Shown: in pieces, positions 43,543 through 57,167 of the stretch
How the letters are laid out: every line of letters starts with the position of its first letter
Position numbering within the stretch: position 1 is the first letter of the stretch
DNA from: Phoebastria nigripes
Taxonomy: Eukaryota; Chordata; Aves; Procellariiformes; Diomedeidae
Direction of reading: 5' to 3'
Length of the DNA: 64,000 nt
NCBI GenBank assembly: GCA_035582835.1
Contig: JAYKAV010002728.1
Span: forward strand, 147,273-211,272
The notes under the pieces: model-generated
What the model was told of the DNA's origin: nothing
Databases searched by the model: none
Seen by the model: the letters and a program-made list of their open reading frames with translations, nothing else
Translations under genes and position numbers: made by a program

Positions 43543-45119
43543 GTACCTTTGGAAGCTCTAGAAATCAACTTTTTATATACTTTTGATTTTAAAAAACCAA
43601 ACCACACACAAAACCCCCCTCACTTCTATTTGCTTCAGCTAAGTTATTTTTAAAATAAATTTTGATTTGCAGAATGATTCACTACATTGGAAGAGTCGTA
43701 ATTGGAAAATTACTGCTGGCTGTTGAGTGCTTTCAGTTATTCTGATTAATCGGATACTACCACTGTGTGGAATAATTCTGCCATGACTTGGGGGAGTCTT
43801 TTGAACAATTTGCTGCTGCTCAGGGCTTCCCAAAAGATTGATTATAAACTGAGACCATCACAGAAGCATGCAATAAAAAAAAAAAATCATTCTGTGCTTT
43901 TTTAACTCTGACAGTTGCAAAAGCCTGTAAAGAACTGGAATAAAGACTGAAATCTGACTGTAGATATGGAGGTGAGTTACAGAAAATTACTTTGGTCTAT
44001 GGAGAAGACATCAGTCAGACCGAAGAGTTTCCTCACATCTCCTTTTTCCTTTAACCTTTTGACTCTGTTTTGTTGCTGAACCTCCTGAGTGCCATCAGAG
44101 AGATTTTTTTGAGAATTGTCTTTTTGGCATGGTAACTACTGCAACAGCAGCATGTAATAGCAGTCACAGATAATAGTAGTGTGTTAGTAGTCAGCAGGGA
44201 GTATTAAATTATAGACCTGTACTGCAGCAATACTTACCCAAGAAACACACGCTAGAAAGTGCCATATATTTCAGTGAAGCAGTGGGTAACCTTGGTTTGA
44301 TCTTAAGTATAAATGAGAGCTTTTGATTTGTTGTATTTAACTTTCTTTCATGATAGGAAACCAGCCATAGAGATAGCAACCCTGGCTGGAATAGAGAGGG
44401 AGCTTGTCTGGTCAAAATAAAAAAAGAGGCTACGTACAGGTTGAGAGTAGATCCTGTGTGAGATATTTGCCATCTTTTTAATGGTCTCTCTCTGAGGGAG
44501 GAGGAAAGTGGCAACACACAAAGTTTAATCTCTTTAACTGGAAAATAAAGTGACGTAGGTCTGAGATCCACCCAAGAGACAGGGCAAGAGACAGCAGACG
44601 GGCACACCTGTAGCGTAGCTGATGCCGGGACTGTGTGCCCAGGCCAGAGCCTGAACGCAGCTGCTGGAGCCATGGGCAGGGGCTGGGGGTCCCAGGTGCG
44701 GCGGGTCGGGGCCACTAAGGCCCTCGCAGTCAGCCTGTGTGAGATTTGCTTTTGCACGTAATTGTAAAAAGCACGCGTGCAAGATTAATGTTAACACATG
44801 ACATTATGTCTGCGTGAAGCTATGTCTGTAACCCTACTTTGAGTGTTAGTGGCAGTGGTTAGTGCTTCTCTGAACACCCTTCTGGCAGATAGAGGATGGC
44901 CTGCTTTCTGCCTGTCTTGCCCAATCTATGTCCCCACTTAAAAAGCTAAGAAAAGTGATAGGTGCGGTAGCTTGCTGGAAACCTGTCAGGCAGTGCAACT
45001 AGATCTGTCATATGCTTCCCTCTCCTTGCTCTGGTCACTCAGCCACAGTAAGGGAAAAAAAGTATACTCTGCTCTCTGCAGCATCTCGCACCCTCTGGTA
45101 GCTGGTAAGAGAAAGCGAC

Positions 45120-45260
45120 TGAAATGTCGGTGCGGCTGTTAGCACAAGCTGCACCGCCGAGCCCGGGGCCGGCACGGCTGGTGAGGGGATGCGGGCGCTG
45201 AATCCCCTGTGCATGGGCGAGGAAACCAGCGCCTGCCGCCTGGCCTGCTTTCTCGCTGTT
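45120..45260. promoter_or_regulatory. Small CpG-rich patch inside intron
   Basis: About 13 CpG in 140 bases, in sequence that is otherwise CpG-poor. It may be a minor promoter, an enhancer or a remnant of a mobile element. No exon can be assigned. Confidence 0.4.
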
Positions 45261-48200
45261 TATCACGGTGAGGGCTGAGAGAGATTTCTGTGCTCTGTTA
45301 CCTAAGAAGCAAAGTCTTACACCAGGTAACAGGTGACATGGAAAGGCAGTCTTACAGTGAGGTGCAGAGGGAAAGGGTGTTGGAGTGGAAGAGGCTCCTT
45401 CTGCATAGAAGTATGTGTAGGAGAAAAGCAGATGGGGTTGTTATTCAGAGCCCTGATGTACTGGTGATGTTTCAGCAGGAAAGGGGGAGATTCCTGTATT
45501 TTGTTCTGTCTGGAAAAGAAACATTTTGCTGATTTACTATCAGCTGTTACCATGAATCACTGTCGTAGGTAAATAAAGATGCTGGCCTCCCTATTTTATG
45601 GGATATTATACCAGGTTGTATGCTCTTGCATGTGTTGGTCTAGTTCATGCTAAAGGCCTCGGTTACTTTTCATGAAGGTTTTCATAGGAAGATTTATAGG
45701 GAAGTCAGTCATCAGAGCAAAATGTTTTCAAAATTAATAGAAAAGGTGCTCAAAAGTTACAGATGTGACTTTATAACTGGCTAACCTTTTATTTGTTTAC
45801 TGCTGCTGACAAGGACAGCAGCCTATATTTGTTGTAACAACTGAGTTCAGAACTGTTGGCAGATCTGAGTTTTCCTTTATGGGTCCAACCTGGACCTCAG
45901 AACTGTGACAAACGAAGTATGGGAGTTGCTTTGGTTTTCCTTGCGCAAATGAGCAGGCGTCAGGGAACTCAGCGTCATTCCTGGAGCAATGGGACTGCTC
46001 TGTCCCATCTGTGTGGACTCAAGGTAGAGTGGAAGTATGCTGAAGTGTTTATCATCCTTTGCATCCAAAGGTTTGAAGTCATGGATGTGATTTGTGCTTA
46101 AGAAACAAGCATTCAGACTCCTTATGGCTGTTTCTTGCTAAACAAAATCTTTGTGCCATGTTGCAGTACTGAGAGGGCTCATTTTGTAAGGTTCTTTTGT
46201 TCCAGCAGATTAATGAAGTTTGGGGTGGCCTAAAGATTCTAAAAAAAGAAATGTTGGCCTGCCTTTCTAGTGTTGTTAAAACATTTTTCTGCATTTATAT
46301 AGGTTTTTCACGATAAAGGAAATTTTGTTCTTTAGAAAACATTGCTAAAGCTGTAAATTTGTAAATTTGCAACTTCTCCGGGGTAAAAAAGAAGTTATCT
46401 TTAATCAAGGTAGTTTATTTTCAGTGTCTTATCTTTCATTCAGTTGAGTTAGCATGATTAGAACTAAGCCGCTCTGGGCCCAGTAAATATGGCAAGATTT
46501 TATTTTGAAAGGTGCAGAGTGAAGAATATGAGCGATTTCCCAATATATTTGATTGTTATATGCTCCCCTGTGTTTTTTTAATGTATTTTTTGCTAAAGAT
46601 CACAAAAGTGTAAATCAGTTTTGTCCACAAACAGCAAAATAGAGGACTCCAGGTGATCCTGCCACTGGTACCAAACAAAAAAAATGCAATTACGCTGGAG
46701 TTTTACCTCTACCTGCTCTGATTGCAGGCTATGTGATACTGTGTGGAGCAAGTGCAATGATAATCCAAATAGATAAAATTAAGTGTAAAGGCACATGAGT
46801 AAAGGTTTTTAGGTAGATATGCTGTGAAGTGCCTATGAAAATAGCTAAGTACTATTACTCCATCCAAATGAACAGGTGAGCTGTGTACATACTACAGTGT
46901 CAATGCAGCATTTGTCTCAATGACAGCATCATTAGAGTCAACAAAACTTAGCTTTGAAGATTACTTAGTATTCACATTTGTCATAAACTCTGCTTTATTT
47001 TGCATTTTGTTTACTTGCATTTCAGTAAATGTAAGAAATATCCTACTAGGTTTGTGCTAAACCAGATAAAAAAGAGCTCTCGTAAATAGTAATACAGATC
47101 AAAGAGTACTGAACAACTCTCATGTCCGAGAGGGGTCTGTCTTTAGCCTGAAAGCTTCTCTTTCTCTTCCCCCCCAATTTTTGCAGTTGGTTTAGTAAAA
47201 GATATTGCCTCCCATACCATCTTTGCCTCTCATTACTTTGCAGAGCTGTGGTTCTTGTGGGTGTTTGTTGTACTGAAATGGTAACTTGAGAATAGATTTT
47301 TTTTTTCTGTTTCATCCTCCGAAAAGACGCAAAGACCTCACCTGGAGAGCAATTCCATGAAATGTACATGACTATTCCAGTATAGCCTTAGTAATAGGTA
47401 TTGAAAATGTGTTTAAAAAAAGACACAACCATGAACAATTCAAATAGGGTAAAAATGGAAAATTGATAAGTAAATTGAATTAATAATGTTCACAAACATA
47501 ACACTTGGCAGAAAGAGGATACATTCAGAGGAAAAAAATTGCCTACTAATATGTATTGCAGCCAACAAACACAGCATTAAAACAGTCTTTGTAAATCTTC
47601 ATGTTTTTAAATGTGATAAAGAATTCTTAGAAACAAAAATTTACCTTAAGAGTATATATGTGGACAAAGAGGAGGAGGCATGCATTTCTTCTTCAACATT
47701 TGTTCTGTTTCCCAGCAACATGAAATTGGTAAAACAATTAAGTTAACAGAACAAAAGTTAGAATAGAGGAAAGGGAATAATTTTAGTGCCAGTTGCATTG
47801 ATTTACAGTTTTTATGTATTTTCAGAGCAGTATGAATCCGGTAATTGTATTATCAGTGTTCATCTAAATGTGATGTTCGAAAGAAACAGGAATTTAACCA
47901 GATGATGCCTTCTGGTTCCTCTGGTAGGCTGCGGAGAGGAACATTGGGGTATGTTAATGCTGATCACACCGAGGTGACGTTAGGGGATGCGAGGAATGAA
48001 CTGTTGACACAAGAAGGGTCTGCTGGCAGCTTGGGCTAGGTCCTTTGTTGCAGAGAGAATTAAAAAATGATGATCAGATCAGTACAGATCAATCTCTGAG
48101 TCTGTGCCTCTGGGAGGCTAAAGCTATACTTTTATACTCCCAGCAGAGTTTGAACTTGGCATATGTGATATGCATACAGGGGGTAGTCTCTTCCTCTTTT

Positions 48201-50111
48201 TTCCCCTTTGTATTTCAGAGAAAAAACACCTGCCTCCCTCTTTTTTTTGGGCGGCATTACTCTTACCTATTAACCTCATGAAAGGGTTGAAAGAGTAGAG
48301 GAAAACTGTCCATCATCTTCTCCTCTTCATTCAGTTGTCCATAGTGGGGAGACTTAGAGGTGACCTGCAAGACCTGCTTTCCCGTCACTGCTTGTGTCAC
48401 AATCTTAGCAGGGTTGAGAAGGCAGTAAGGTAGCTTTATGATCATGTTCATCTAAATAAGTATTGGGACAGCCAAATTCATTGACAGTGGCCTGCTTGAA
48501 GGATGAGAAGTGGCTTCAGGTCTCAGTTTTGCATTTTGTTTTGGTTTTAGCTTTTCTAAGTAGGTTTATTTATAATGTAAGTCTCCTTGCGTGTCCTACA
48601 GAGGCTCCATCATCTCAGCAAAGGAAAGCTGGTTATGAAATATTTTACAACTAATTCATAAATCGGGCAGCCTGGGATGAGTGGAATGACAAAAAAAAAG
48701 GATATATAAAAAAGCTTCCCAATTACGTCTGCTCATTTCCAAGGAATGGAAATAGTCCTTTGGGTCATTCCACAATTCTCTTAGTGTATGGCATTAAAAA
48801 ATTAATTTTTAATTTCCATTTTCTTTGCAAAGTATCATTGTCAAGTCACATTAAAAACATACAGCCTTGAGAGAATAGTGCCTTCCACTGACATTTTTAA
48901 GGGAGCTCTCTCTACACTAGCAGGCATGTCCGTGGTATGTGGTTTCAAAACATTGCAGAAGATAAAGCTACATGACTGCCATTAATATTGTAATGGAGCC
49001 ATGTGGCAGAAATCACTGGCCAAGTATTTGGCCTGGAAGAGAGTTGCTTTTCTTTTAAAAAAAAAAACCAAAACCCAGATATTTTGCAAATTAGATACAA
49101 AATAATTGATGCATTTTTTAGTTTAACCATTTAAATTCAGAAAAGGCTATTGACATACTGGCAATACTTGCTGCTCTGTACTGCCAGATTAAGATTTATA
49201 AGTAGGCCATTAAACAGCAATTCAATAACAGTAATTATTAATGTATCTACAACTCAAACGTTAATATTGCATTAATGTTTTTGCATTTATGTATACACTA
49301 GATGCTTTATGAAATACTTACCTAACCATCGTAGTTGTCAGTTACATCTCTCTATTAGCATATTTTACCAATAAAGCTTGAAATGGTAAATTAACTTTTC
49401 CATCCTTGAAATACCAGGAGTTTTTGATTTATTTGCTGTTGGAACACTGAGGCATGAACAAAAAATGAATAATCTCCACTAAAAATAATTTTATAGGAGT
49501 CAGGGAAGTGCTATGTCATGTAAATTCTGCTTTAGGATACCGGTGGGACACCCTTGCTCTCCTCAGTGTGCAGGTTCTGCTGTGGTCTGTTGAGCTACTC
49601 ACACAAGCAATGGTAGAATGAGTCAGGGTTTAACAACATGTCTTTGAGTTCCTATGTAATGATTTTTTTTGCATCATTATAGTGCTGATTTTTGAAGTTA
49701 AATTTTTATTGAGTAGGCTCCAGAGGCGACTGTGGACTCTTAGTAAAATGCTGTGGGCTTTTTGTTTTTTCTTTCTTTGCTTTCAATCTAGAACATCTAC
49801 TGTTTTAATTCCAGGTTTGTTACTTTACTGGTGAAGTCTTCCTCTACTATGCTTTTAGAAAAGAGACTTCTTCTGAAGGCACTTCTCATAAATTAAAGCT
49901 TTTAAAGCAGCGTCATAGTTTGTGGCACTCTTAACAGTGTTAGCACAAAGATCCAAATGGATCATGGATATGGAGCATCCACAGGTTTCTCTGTACATAG
50001 GAGTGGGTTAGCAGGCCAGGGCAGAGGGTTGTCATATAGGTGCCTGTGCTGAATATTTTTCTTTTTCTAGGAGAGCACTGGAGTGTTGCAGTCTGTCAGT
50101 AATAATTATTT

Positions 50112-50130
50112 AAAAAAAAAAAAAAAAAAA
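50112..50130. repeat. Poly-A run
   Basis: Nineteen A followed by GAAAAAAG, a simple tract in the GPR176 intron. Confidence 0.9.
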
Positions 50131-52697
50131 GAAAAAAGAAAATGGGATCACCTCGACAGAATCTGAAAGAAGTCCATATGCTAGTTTGCTAAAATGAAGA
50201 CATCTTAATGAAGACATTTTGGAACGGAGGTGGCTATTTTTCCTGCTATATTTATATCATTTTCAAAATGTGAAAGAGAGTTTGTTACAATTATGCAATC
50301 TAAAATGACCATCACTGTGAAGCCATCTGCTTGCTTATATTAAACTTGTCTTTAAAGCTTACAGAGTAATTCTAATGTGGTTTTTCCCCAGTACACATCT
50401 GGTAGCAAACTGTTTTAAAACAGTTACTGCCGATGAGTTGTCTCCCACTGGAAAATCAGAAAGAGTTGAGGTAACCTCTGACAGTAGATTGTTCTGTGAT
50501 TTGAGCGCCTCCTCATTAAGCATTACTTATGCTTGCATTGGCACTTTAACACCTGAACGGCTTATTACAATGTCTCTTAGAAAAAGAGAATTTCTGTAAT
50601 GCCTTTTTCTTAATTTGTTTGTTAATAAAATGCCCTACCCAGATTGAATTGACACGCGAAAAACAACTCATGTACATATTCATTAGTTTGTATTTGAGGT
50701 TCTTTTATAGTTTATTCTTAGTTTAAGCACACTGATGGTTTGCTTTTGGAACTTTAATGACAGTTTGGTAACGTACTTGTGAGTAGTTTTTCTGTTACAT
50801 GACATTGTGCACCATGTGCAATACTGTTGGTTGGGTTTTTTTCAAACAATTCTGGGTTTTTTTTTCTTCCGCAATTCATTTATCATATATTTTTGATGAG
50901 ATTTGCTTGTTTCCAACACTAGTTTTATGTCTAGCTACTTATTTTAATAAAACAACCCACATATATTCCAAATACAAACAATACAACTGTGGGGTTTTTA
51001 GTTGTGGAATGATTTTGCGTTTGTATTTGTGAATGTATTTATTAAATTGTTTTTGCGGTCATTGCTGATACAAATGAGTATAATCAGTGAAATAAAAGCT
51101 ATCTAAAAATTCAAATAATCTTTCTCATAAATGAATCAAAAAGATATGTTTTGAAGCAATTAAAATTTTGTCCATATAAAAAATAATAATGTGTGGTTAA
51201 AAAAAGCTAAATCTTCTGATAGCTTCTTAAAGGTTTCTTCTGAAAGTTAGCAAAAACACTTCAGTAAGGAAGAATTTAGTTTTTCATGTGCAACAGCTCA
51301 AATTGACTAAGACCAGGAAAAGATGCAGAACTGATTGGGACTGCCTCTATCTGACGCAGTATTGTTACTGTAGTCTAAGGATATAAGCAAGGTAAGGTTT
51401 CTGAGGAGGAATAATATATTTTATCCAGTGGTGTAGCTGGAAAAGAGCAGCTACATGAGCTGAGAAGCTGACAAAAGAACTGTAAAATTGGGTATTCTGA
51501 AATTAAAAAACCCTAGTAACATAATAGTGTGGTGCCCTTGGAGCAAAGACCAGATTTTCTTTTAGGATGCTTTAATTGTAGCCTGGATTCTGCTCCCTGG
51601 TTAATTCCTGCTGGCTGCGCTGGGCTCTGGGCATGTGTAGCTGCCAACAGTTGCTGAGACTATGTAACTGAGACCTTGTGAGTAGAAGTTCAGTATCATT
51701 TAAGCCTTTTTTCTTCATTCAGTCTCCATCAGTGGGAATTATGTCCAAATTGCAAGGCATTGACATGTTTTGGGATTGCTGTTGGATAATACCAGTATTA
51801 CTTAGAAGGAGGTTCCTGTTTAACAAAATAAAAAAGCAAAACTAAGTTTAAACTGGTATCTTAAATTCTACAAGAATTTAGTGTAACAAAAATTGATGTG
51901 AAACCTTATGAAAGGGAAATATGATTTTATTTTTTAAACAACGCTGATTTCAGCCCTTATTCTCTCGCACAGGCTCACAAGCACCAACACGTGTGTGTTC
52001 AAGCGATCTGGATTACTTGTGTGGAATGGGGAGGATGACAGTGAAATGGTTTTTGAACAGGTCTTTTAAACTTGTTAGGAGTCAACAGTTACTTCGGGAG
52101 GATTTTCTGCCTCAGAATCCTGCTTACTGTGATTCTTAATTACCCTCTGTAACTCCTTGGCAAGGTTGCTGGCCCTTGTCTTTGTTCCATCGTTTTGGGA
52201 ATGATAGCTGCAGTCTGTCTTCCTGCTGGAACAGGCAGGAGAGCAGTGACTCTACTGCTGTACTACAACCTCCTTGCCATCCTCCTGTATTACAGCACGC
52301 TGACAAGTCATCTCTGCTGTGGCCGTTACGGAGCACAACCTTCCCGGTCTTGATACAAACAGCACGTTCCTCCCTGTTTACAGGTTTTATTGCTGTCAGT
52401 GGTGTCCTTGTTTTATCAATACATGGCATTCTTTTAACCCTTGCTTTATTGTTTCTTCTGATGCTTTCACACACATTCGCTTCCATTCATATTTCATTCA
52501 GACTGATCTTAGTATTTCTGTTGCAAATCTCTACAGGCAAATCTCTAAATGCCTCAGGAAAGGATCCACACATTTTTCATGTACTTAGGTCACTAGCTGA
52601 AGTATGCCAAACACCTGTAGATAAATTAACAAGAGCTTTTTCTTTGGCTTTGCTATCTTGGAAGACCTTTTGGATGTGCAGTAGCAATTTTCCAGGG

Positions 52698-52717
52698 ACT
52701 GGAATTTCAATTCCAGT
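52698..52717. repeat. 20-base near-perfect palindrome
   Basis: ACTGGAATT and AATTCCAGT are complementary 9-base arms around TC. Confidence 0.8.
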
Positions 52718-55319
52718 AAAATATGCAAACTTAATCTTGCTCTTCATATTCACCCTGAAGAGTGCAAAATGTGTCTATGTTTCTTTTTAAGGTAACAAGA
52801 CTAATTATATAGCTGTTACTTAAAATTGAAAATTTTGCGTCCAGGCAATGGAGTTAAGCTGAAGGGGTTTCATCTGTAAATGGACACCTTTTAGTTCCTT
52901 CATGGAAGAGCTGAAATCGCAATAGATTTTTGGCATACATTTTTGTTGCTTCTTTGTCTGTGGAAGCCAAGAGAAATTGCTAGATTGTTTTTATTTTCTG
53001 TTTGTTTCCATATGGTGTAGAGGTATCTGAAACATTTTCACCTGCTGACAGTGGATGATGATTCACTACAAGAGAGGAGCAATTACACAAATGTATCATG
53101 CAAGCATTCCCAACCATTGTGACATGGTAATTTTTGCAGGAAAGCAAAAGGGAAGAAGTGGGTGAGAAATGTAGAAATATGAAAGACAACTGCTGAAATA
53201 CAAATAATACATGCCTTGGTTTGTAGCAATAGGTGGGTTGAATGTTTAATAAGCAGAGGTCAACGATACAGCAATCAACATCTTCATTATTTGTGGATTT
53301 ACTGCCTGCCTCACAACAAGAAATCTTGTTTTACAGATGACTGCAAAGAACAGATGCAAGAACCCTGGAAAGCTTTGCTAATGAGCATGTATTTGTATAT
53401 GTGTATAGGAAAACACAGCAAGCTGTAAGTGATTTGATACACCCACGTGCTGATTTGCCCCAATCAAACAAGTCACTGCCTGTGTGCAGTCCTCTTTGGT
53501 GGAAGAGGTAGGGTATGCATATATGGTTCTTCTCTCTTGTTTCTGATGGCGGCTGCTGTCTTTTGTAGGGTTAGTTGTATGCTACATGTGTCTTAGGTTC
53601 ATTTAATTTTTACATGCACATGGCTAACACATGGTAGACCTTATCAGGTTATATATATGTACCAAGACAATGAAATAATTTTTTAGTTTCAGAAAATAAA
53701 ACTAGAAGCTAATTTTAGGTTACATTGTTCCAGCTTTGTATCAATTTTTTTCATATTGAAAAATCATATTGAAATCAGTTTGATTTTAATACGCTAATAG
53801 ACCTAAAAATTTCATATATCAGCAAAAAGATTCTCTTCAGCTGTGTCTATCAGCAAAATACAAGTTTAAAATTTTATACTGCATATGGATGATTGATGAG
53901 GGAGTTTGTGTCATCAGCCCATGCTAGGTCGTAAGCCCATGCTAGTGCAAGGAAACATATGGCAAAGTTTTGGCAGTGTTATGGCAGGTTTCAGTGTAGA
54001 GTATCTTCTGCTGTGCCCAGCAACTTATGAAGTCCAAATATGGATGGCTAATTGTATTTCTAACACTAGGGAAGAAAAGGAGACTTACAGTAAAAATGAC
54101 CATGTTATCTTCCTTTTCCAGTGGGGCAGTCATCTGGATTCTTGGAAGGTTAAAAGAAAACTTAAAAATTTTTTCCACACGTCAGGGGTGTATTTGGGGT
54201 GAATGTTACGCAGTTTTACAGCTTGTCTTACCCTCAGAACTGTTTTTCTTGCTAGAGGGTGTCCAGACCTAGAATTTTTAAAACTTTTCTTATTCTTAAG
54301 GTCAAGAAAAATTTCAGTATTTCTTCAGTTTGTGTAACTGAATCTGGTTCCCTTTACTTCAGTCAATCCTGGGCACTTGCAGGTGTCTCTGGATTTTGAG
54401 TCATCAGTCCTGATAAGATGATCTACTACCCATTGGCCTTGCTGAGGAGACACAAAATGTGGATCAAGCTGAATTTCTGGCTTTTTTTAATAAAAGGGAA
54501 GCGGTAAGCAATAATATTAATTTTTCATAGTGTTTTCTGTGAAGGCATTTGAAGGACAAATGATTGTGGCCCATTTCACTAAGCCCAATGCTATTCTGAG
54601 GTTAACAGTGCTGTCTTGCAGAGAATGGACCTGGGAACAGCAGTGTCTCTTGCTGGGAGGATTTTGAGCAAAGAAAAAGGAACTCAGTTATTAAAAGAGT
54701 AAAAGAAAGCAGACTAGAGAGTGGACACTATAGAAGTCCTATAGTGGAGTTCTGTTACAGATGGGGGACTGTAGAAAAATGAGAGAGAGGAAATTTGGGG
54801 AGAGTCTCAATCAAGAATAGTTTTTGTAAGTGAAATGCTTGATCAACAAAATCTCAAATTTTACTTCAGGGCTCTATATGTTTTAAGGAAAAAAAAACCC
54901 AAACCAAAACCCCAGCTCTTGCATTCAGTCAGGCCAGAAATGTCACCATGATCTTGACAGTGATGTACCTTGCCTGTCCCAAGGTATCCCATGGAAACAC
55001 ATTTCTTCCCTTTGGCAAGTTGGAATAAATCTGATTTGGCTCTGTAAATTCATATTTCTTCAGTGAAATGCCTCACTCTGGTAACTAGACAGAATATTTT
55101 TCCATGTGATTTTTTTTTTTTTTTGATAGTATTTGATTTAGGGTCATACTGATTTTTTCAGTTTATAACTCATGGTGTTTCAGACATGTGTGTCAGAGTC
55201 CCCAGCTCTACTTTTTTCTTCCTAGCGAGTGTTGTTTGAGTCCACTCACAGGGCTGCGAGGAGCGGAGAGAACCATTCATTACAGAGTCAGCTGTGGAGG
55301 GAGGGAAAAAAGCTTGTTT

Positions 55320-55343
55320 CTAAATATAGCGTAAATTAATCCC
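55320..55343 (+). promoter_or_regulatory. MEF2-like and OTX/CRX-like motif pair
   Basis: CTAAATATAG (55320-55329) is a full MEF2 consensus. It is followed by TAATCCC (55337-55343), an OTX/CRX-type homeodomain site. Enhancer function is inferred from motifs only. Confidence 0.35.
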
Positions 55344-57103
55344 GCTGTGCAGGACGTATTAAGCATATGTAATTTCTGTCTGAAGACATCTGTGTATAAA
55401 GAATCAAGAGCAAATATGCGCAGCTGGTGACCTGGCGAATGTCTGCATGGCAAAACTATATAAAGAATAAAATTTTGTTTCTGATAACCTGGCGCTTTGG
55501 AGGAAGGGAAGCACAGTCAAACTGATGCAGAAATGACATCAGATCTTTCTTAGTTGTATAAAGCAAAAAAAAAGAGCCACAAGACTGTGGGGTAGGCCAG
55601 AAAATAATTTGTGCTCTATGAAATAGCTGTTACTATGGTGTCTTTCAGCTACAAACTCTGTAATTTCAGCTGCAACGGAGGATGAAAATTGATGTTAATG
55701 GGTAGGAATTATTTTTTTTAATCAAGAGTGCAAGATACCCTCAATTACCAAGAAAAATACAAAGTCTGTCTTCCAACTACTAGTAATTACCACAGGCTTT
55801 TTAAATTGTGCTCCTCTGTTAAGTATCGTTCATTTTAAATTGTGTGTATTTCTGCTTTTTTCCTCAATAAATAAGCCAGGGAAAATCAGCTAACCAGTAA
55901 TTTAGTCAAATTGTCCAGTTGGTTGTATACTATTAGACAGTACAGATCTCACATCTCCACTATACTACAATATGGCACAGCAACTACTTTCTTTTATAAG
56001 TTTTGTCTTAATATCTTGAGTGAACAACTGGAAAAGTACTAGATACAGAAAAAATAATTTTGCGTAAGCACGATGTTGTTGGACCATGTCCGCATTGTGT
56101 TCTGGTCTGGTAGCGTTTTGTATGGGTATGAGGGAGAAGGCAGGAGAGAGTAAGACTCTGAACAGCACAGGAGGTCGTCAGGTCCAGAGTGGAAGGTGGA
56201 AAGCTGTTCCTGTCTGCTGTGGATGCTGGAGCAGCTTACAGCCCAGGCCAAATGCTGGAGTTGCTCTAAAAGACCTAAGTTTTTCCACAGCCCCACAAGT
56301 GCAAAACTGTCAGTCTCCTCCTGGATCTGACCTCGGCACGTTGCGCAGAGAGGACAGGGGTCCTGCAGGTTTCTCCTGGAAGAACCTAGTAGGGACTGGG
56401 TAAAAGAAGCAAAGTTGAGCCACATCTGCGATGTGAAAAGTCACATCTTAGTGACCACAACTCCTTAACAGCACCAACATGCCTGCATATGAATTGCAGG
56501 TGCATGTGGGCGAAGTCGGACAAAAAAGGAGCGTCTGAAGAGACGTGTCTGGATGTACATAGCGAGGCTACCAACAGAAGTGGCTACAGGCTCTCTACAA
56601 ACAAAGAGGTACTGGCAGATAGCATTGTTACTTAAAAAAAAATCTTAAATGTACTTGTTCCCTGTGTTAAGACTGCTATTTACAATTAGATTCAGCACAG
56701 CCGTCAGGGGAGCGCAAGTAAATCGCTGTGTTGCTTGACATCACCTTGCGTAAGAAGTGCTACTATTGCATCACCTCAGTTGTTTCATGACATACAGGTT
56801 CAGAATGGCCCTTTTCTGAGTTCTTTATAAAACAAAGGGACAAAAGCTATTCCTCTTGTACCAAGGATGATGAAGAACAGACAGATTGGCTGTTCAGAAA
56901 AATTACCTGCTTCACTTGCATCCCAGGCCTTGTAGTGTCTCAGTAACAACATCAGATTTGCTCTCCGAGGGTGACTGGCACAAAGCCTGGTGTAAGAAAG
57001 GCCAGATGGTTCACTAGATGTGATACTTGCTTGGCAAAGGAGATGTAGGATCCAGTACTTCTGCTCATGATTTAATGTATGTTGATGATGTGGACATCCA
57101 ATA

Positions 57104-57167
57104 TTTTTACCTCTTCTATGTCTGTTTCCTTTATTTCTATTTCCTTCCTCTATAGAAGAGGTAAAAA
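57104..57167. repeat. Inverted repeat, 16-bp perfect arms
   Basis: TTTTTACCTCTTCTAT (57104-57119) and its exact reverse complement (57152-57167) flank a 32-base pyrimidine-rich loop. Confidence 0.9.

Larger units (their letters stand above)
34400..45299 (+). other. GPR176 intron 1, middle part
   Basis: Holds an RFX-like motif (34635-34648), the LTR-like and tandem-repeat block (35721-36695), a 33-base direct repeat (42875 and 43510), and a small CpG-rich patch (45120-45260). A GC-richer stretch at 38.6-39.7 kb has several open frames with no recognisable protein. No GPR176 exon seen. Confidence 0.7.
45300..55199 (+). other. GPR176 intron 1, third part
   Basis: AT-rich intron. It contains a 19-A run (50112-50130) and a 204-codon open frame at 52176-52790 overlapped on the other strand by a 116-codon frame (52136-52486). 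Neither frame is recognised. No mobile element was identified. Confidence 0.7.

Noticed and set aside
44209..44757. 182-codon minus-strand frame
   Set aside because: No recognisable domain and no plausible splice or promoter context. The composition changes along its length as the underlying sequence goes from AT-rich to GC-rich.
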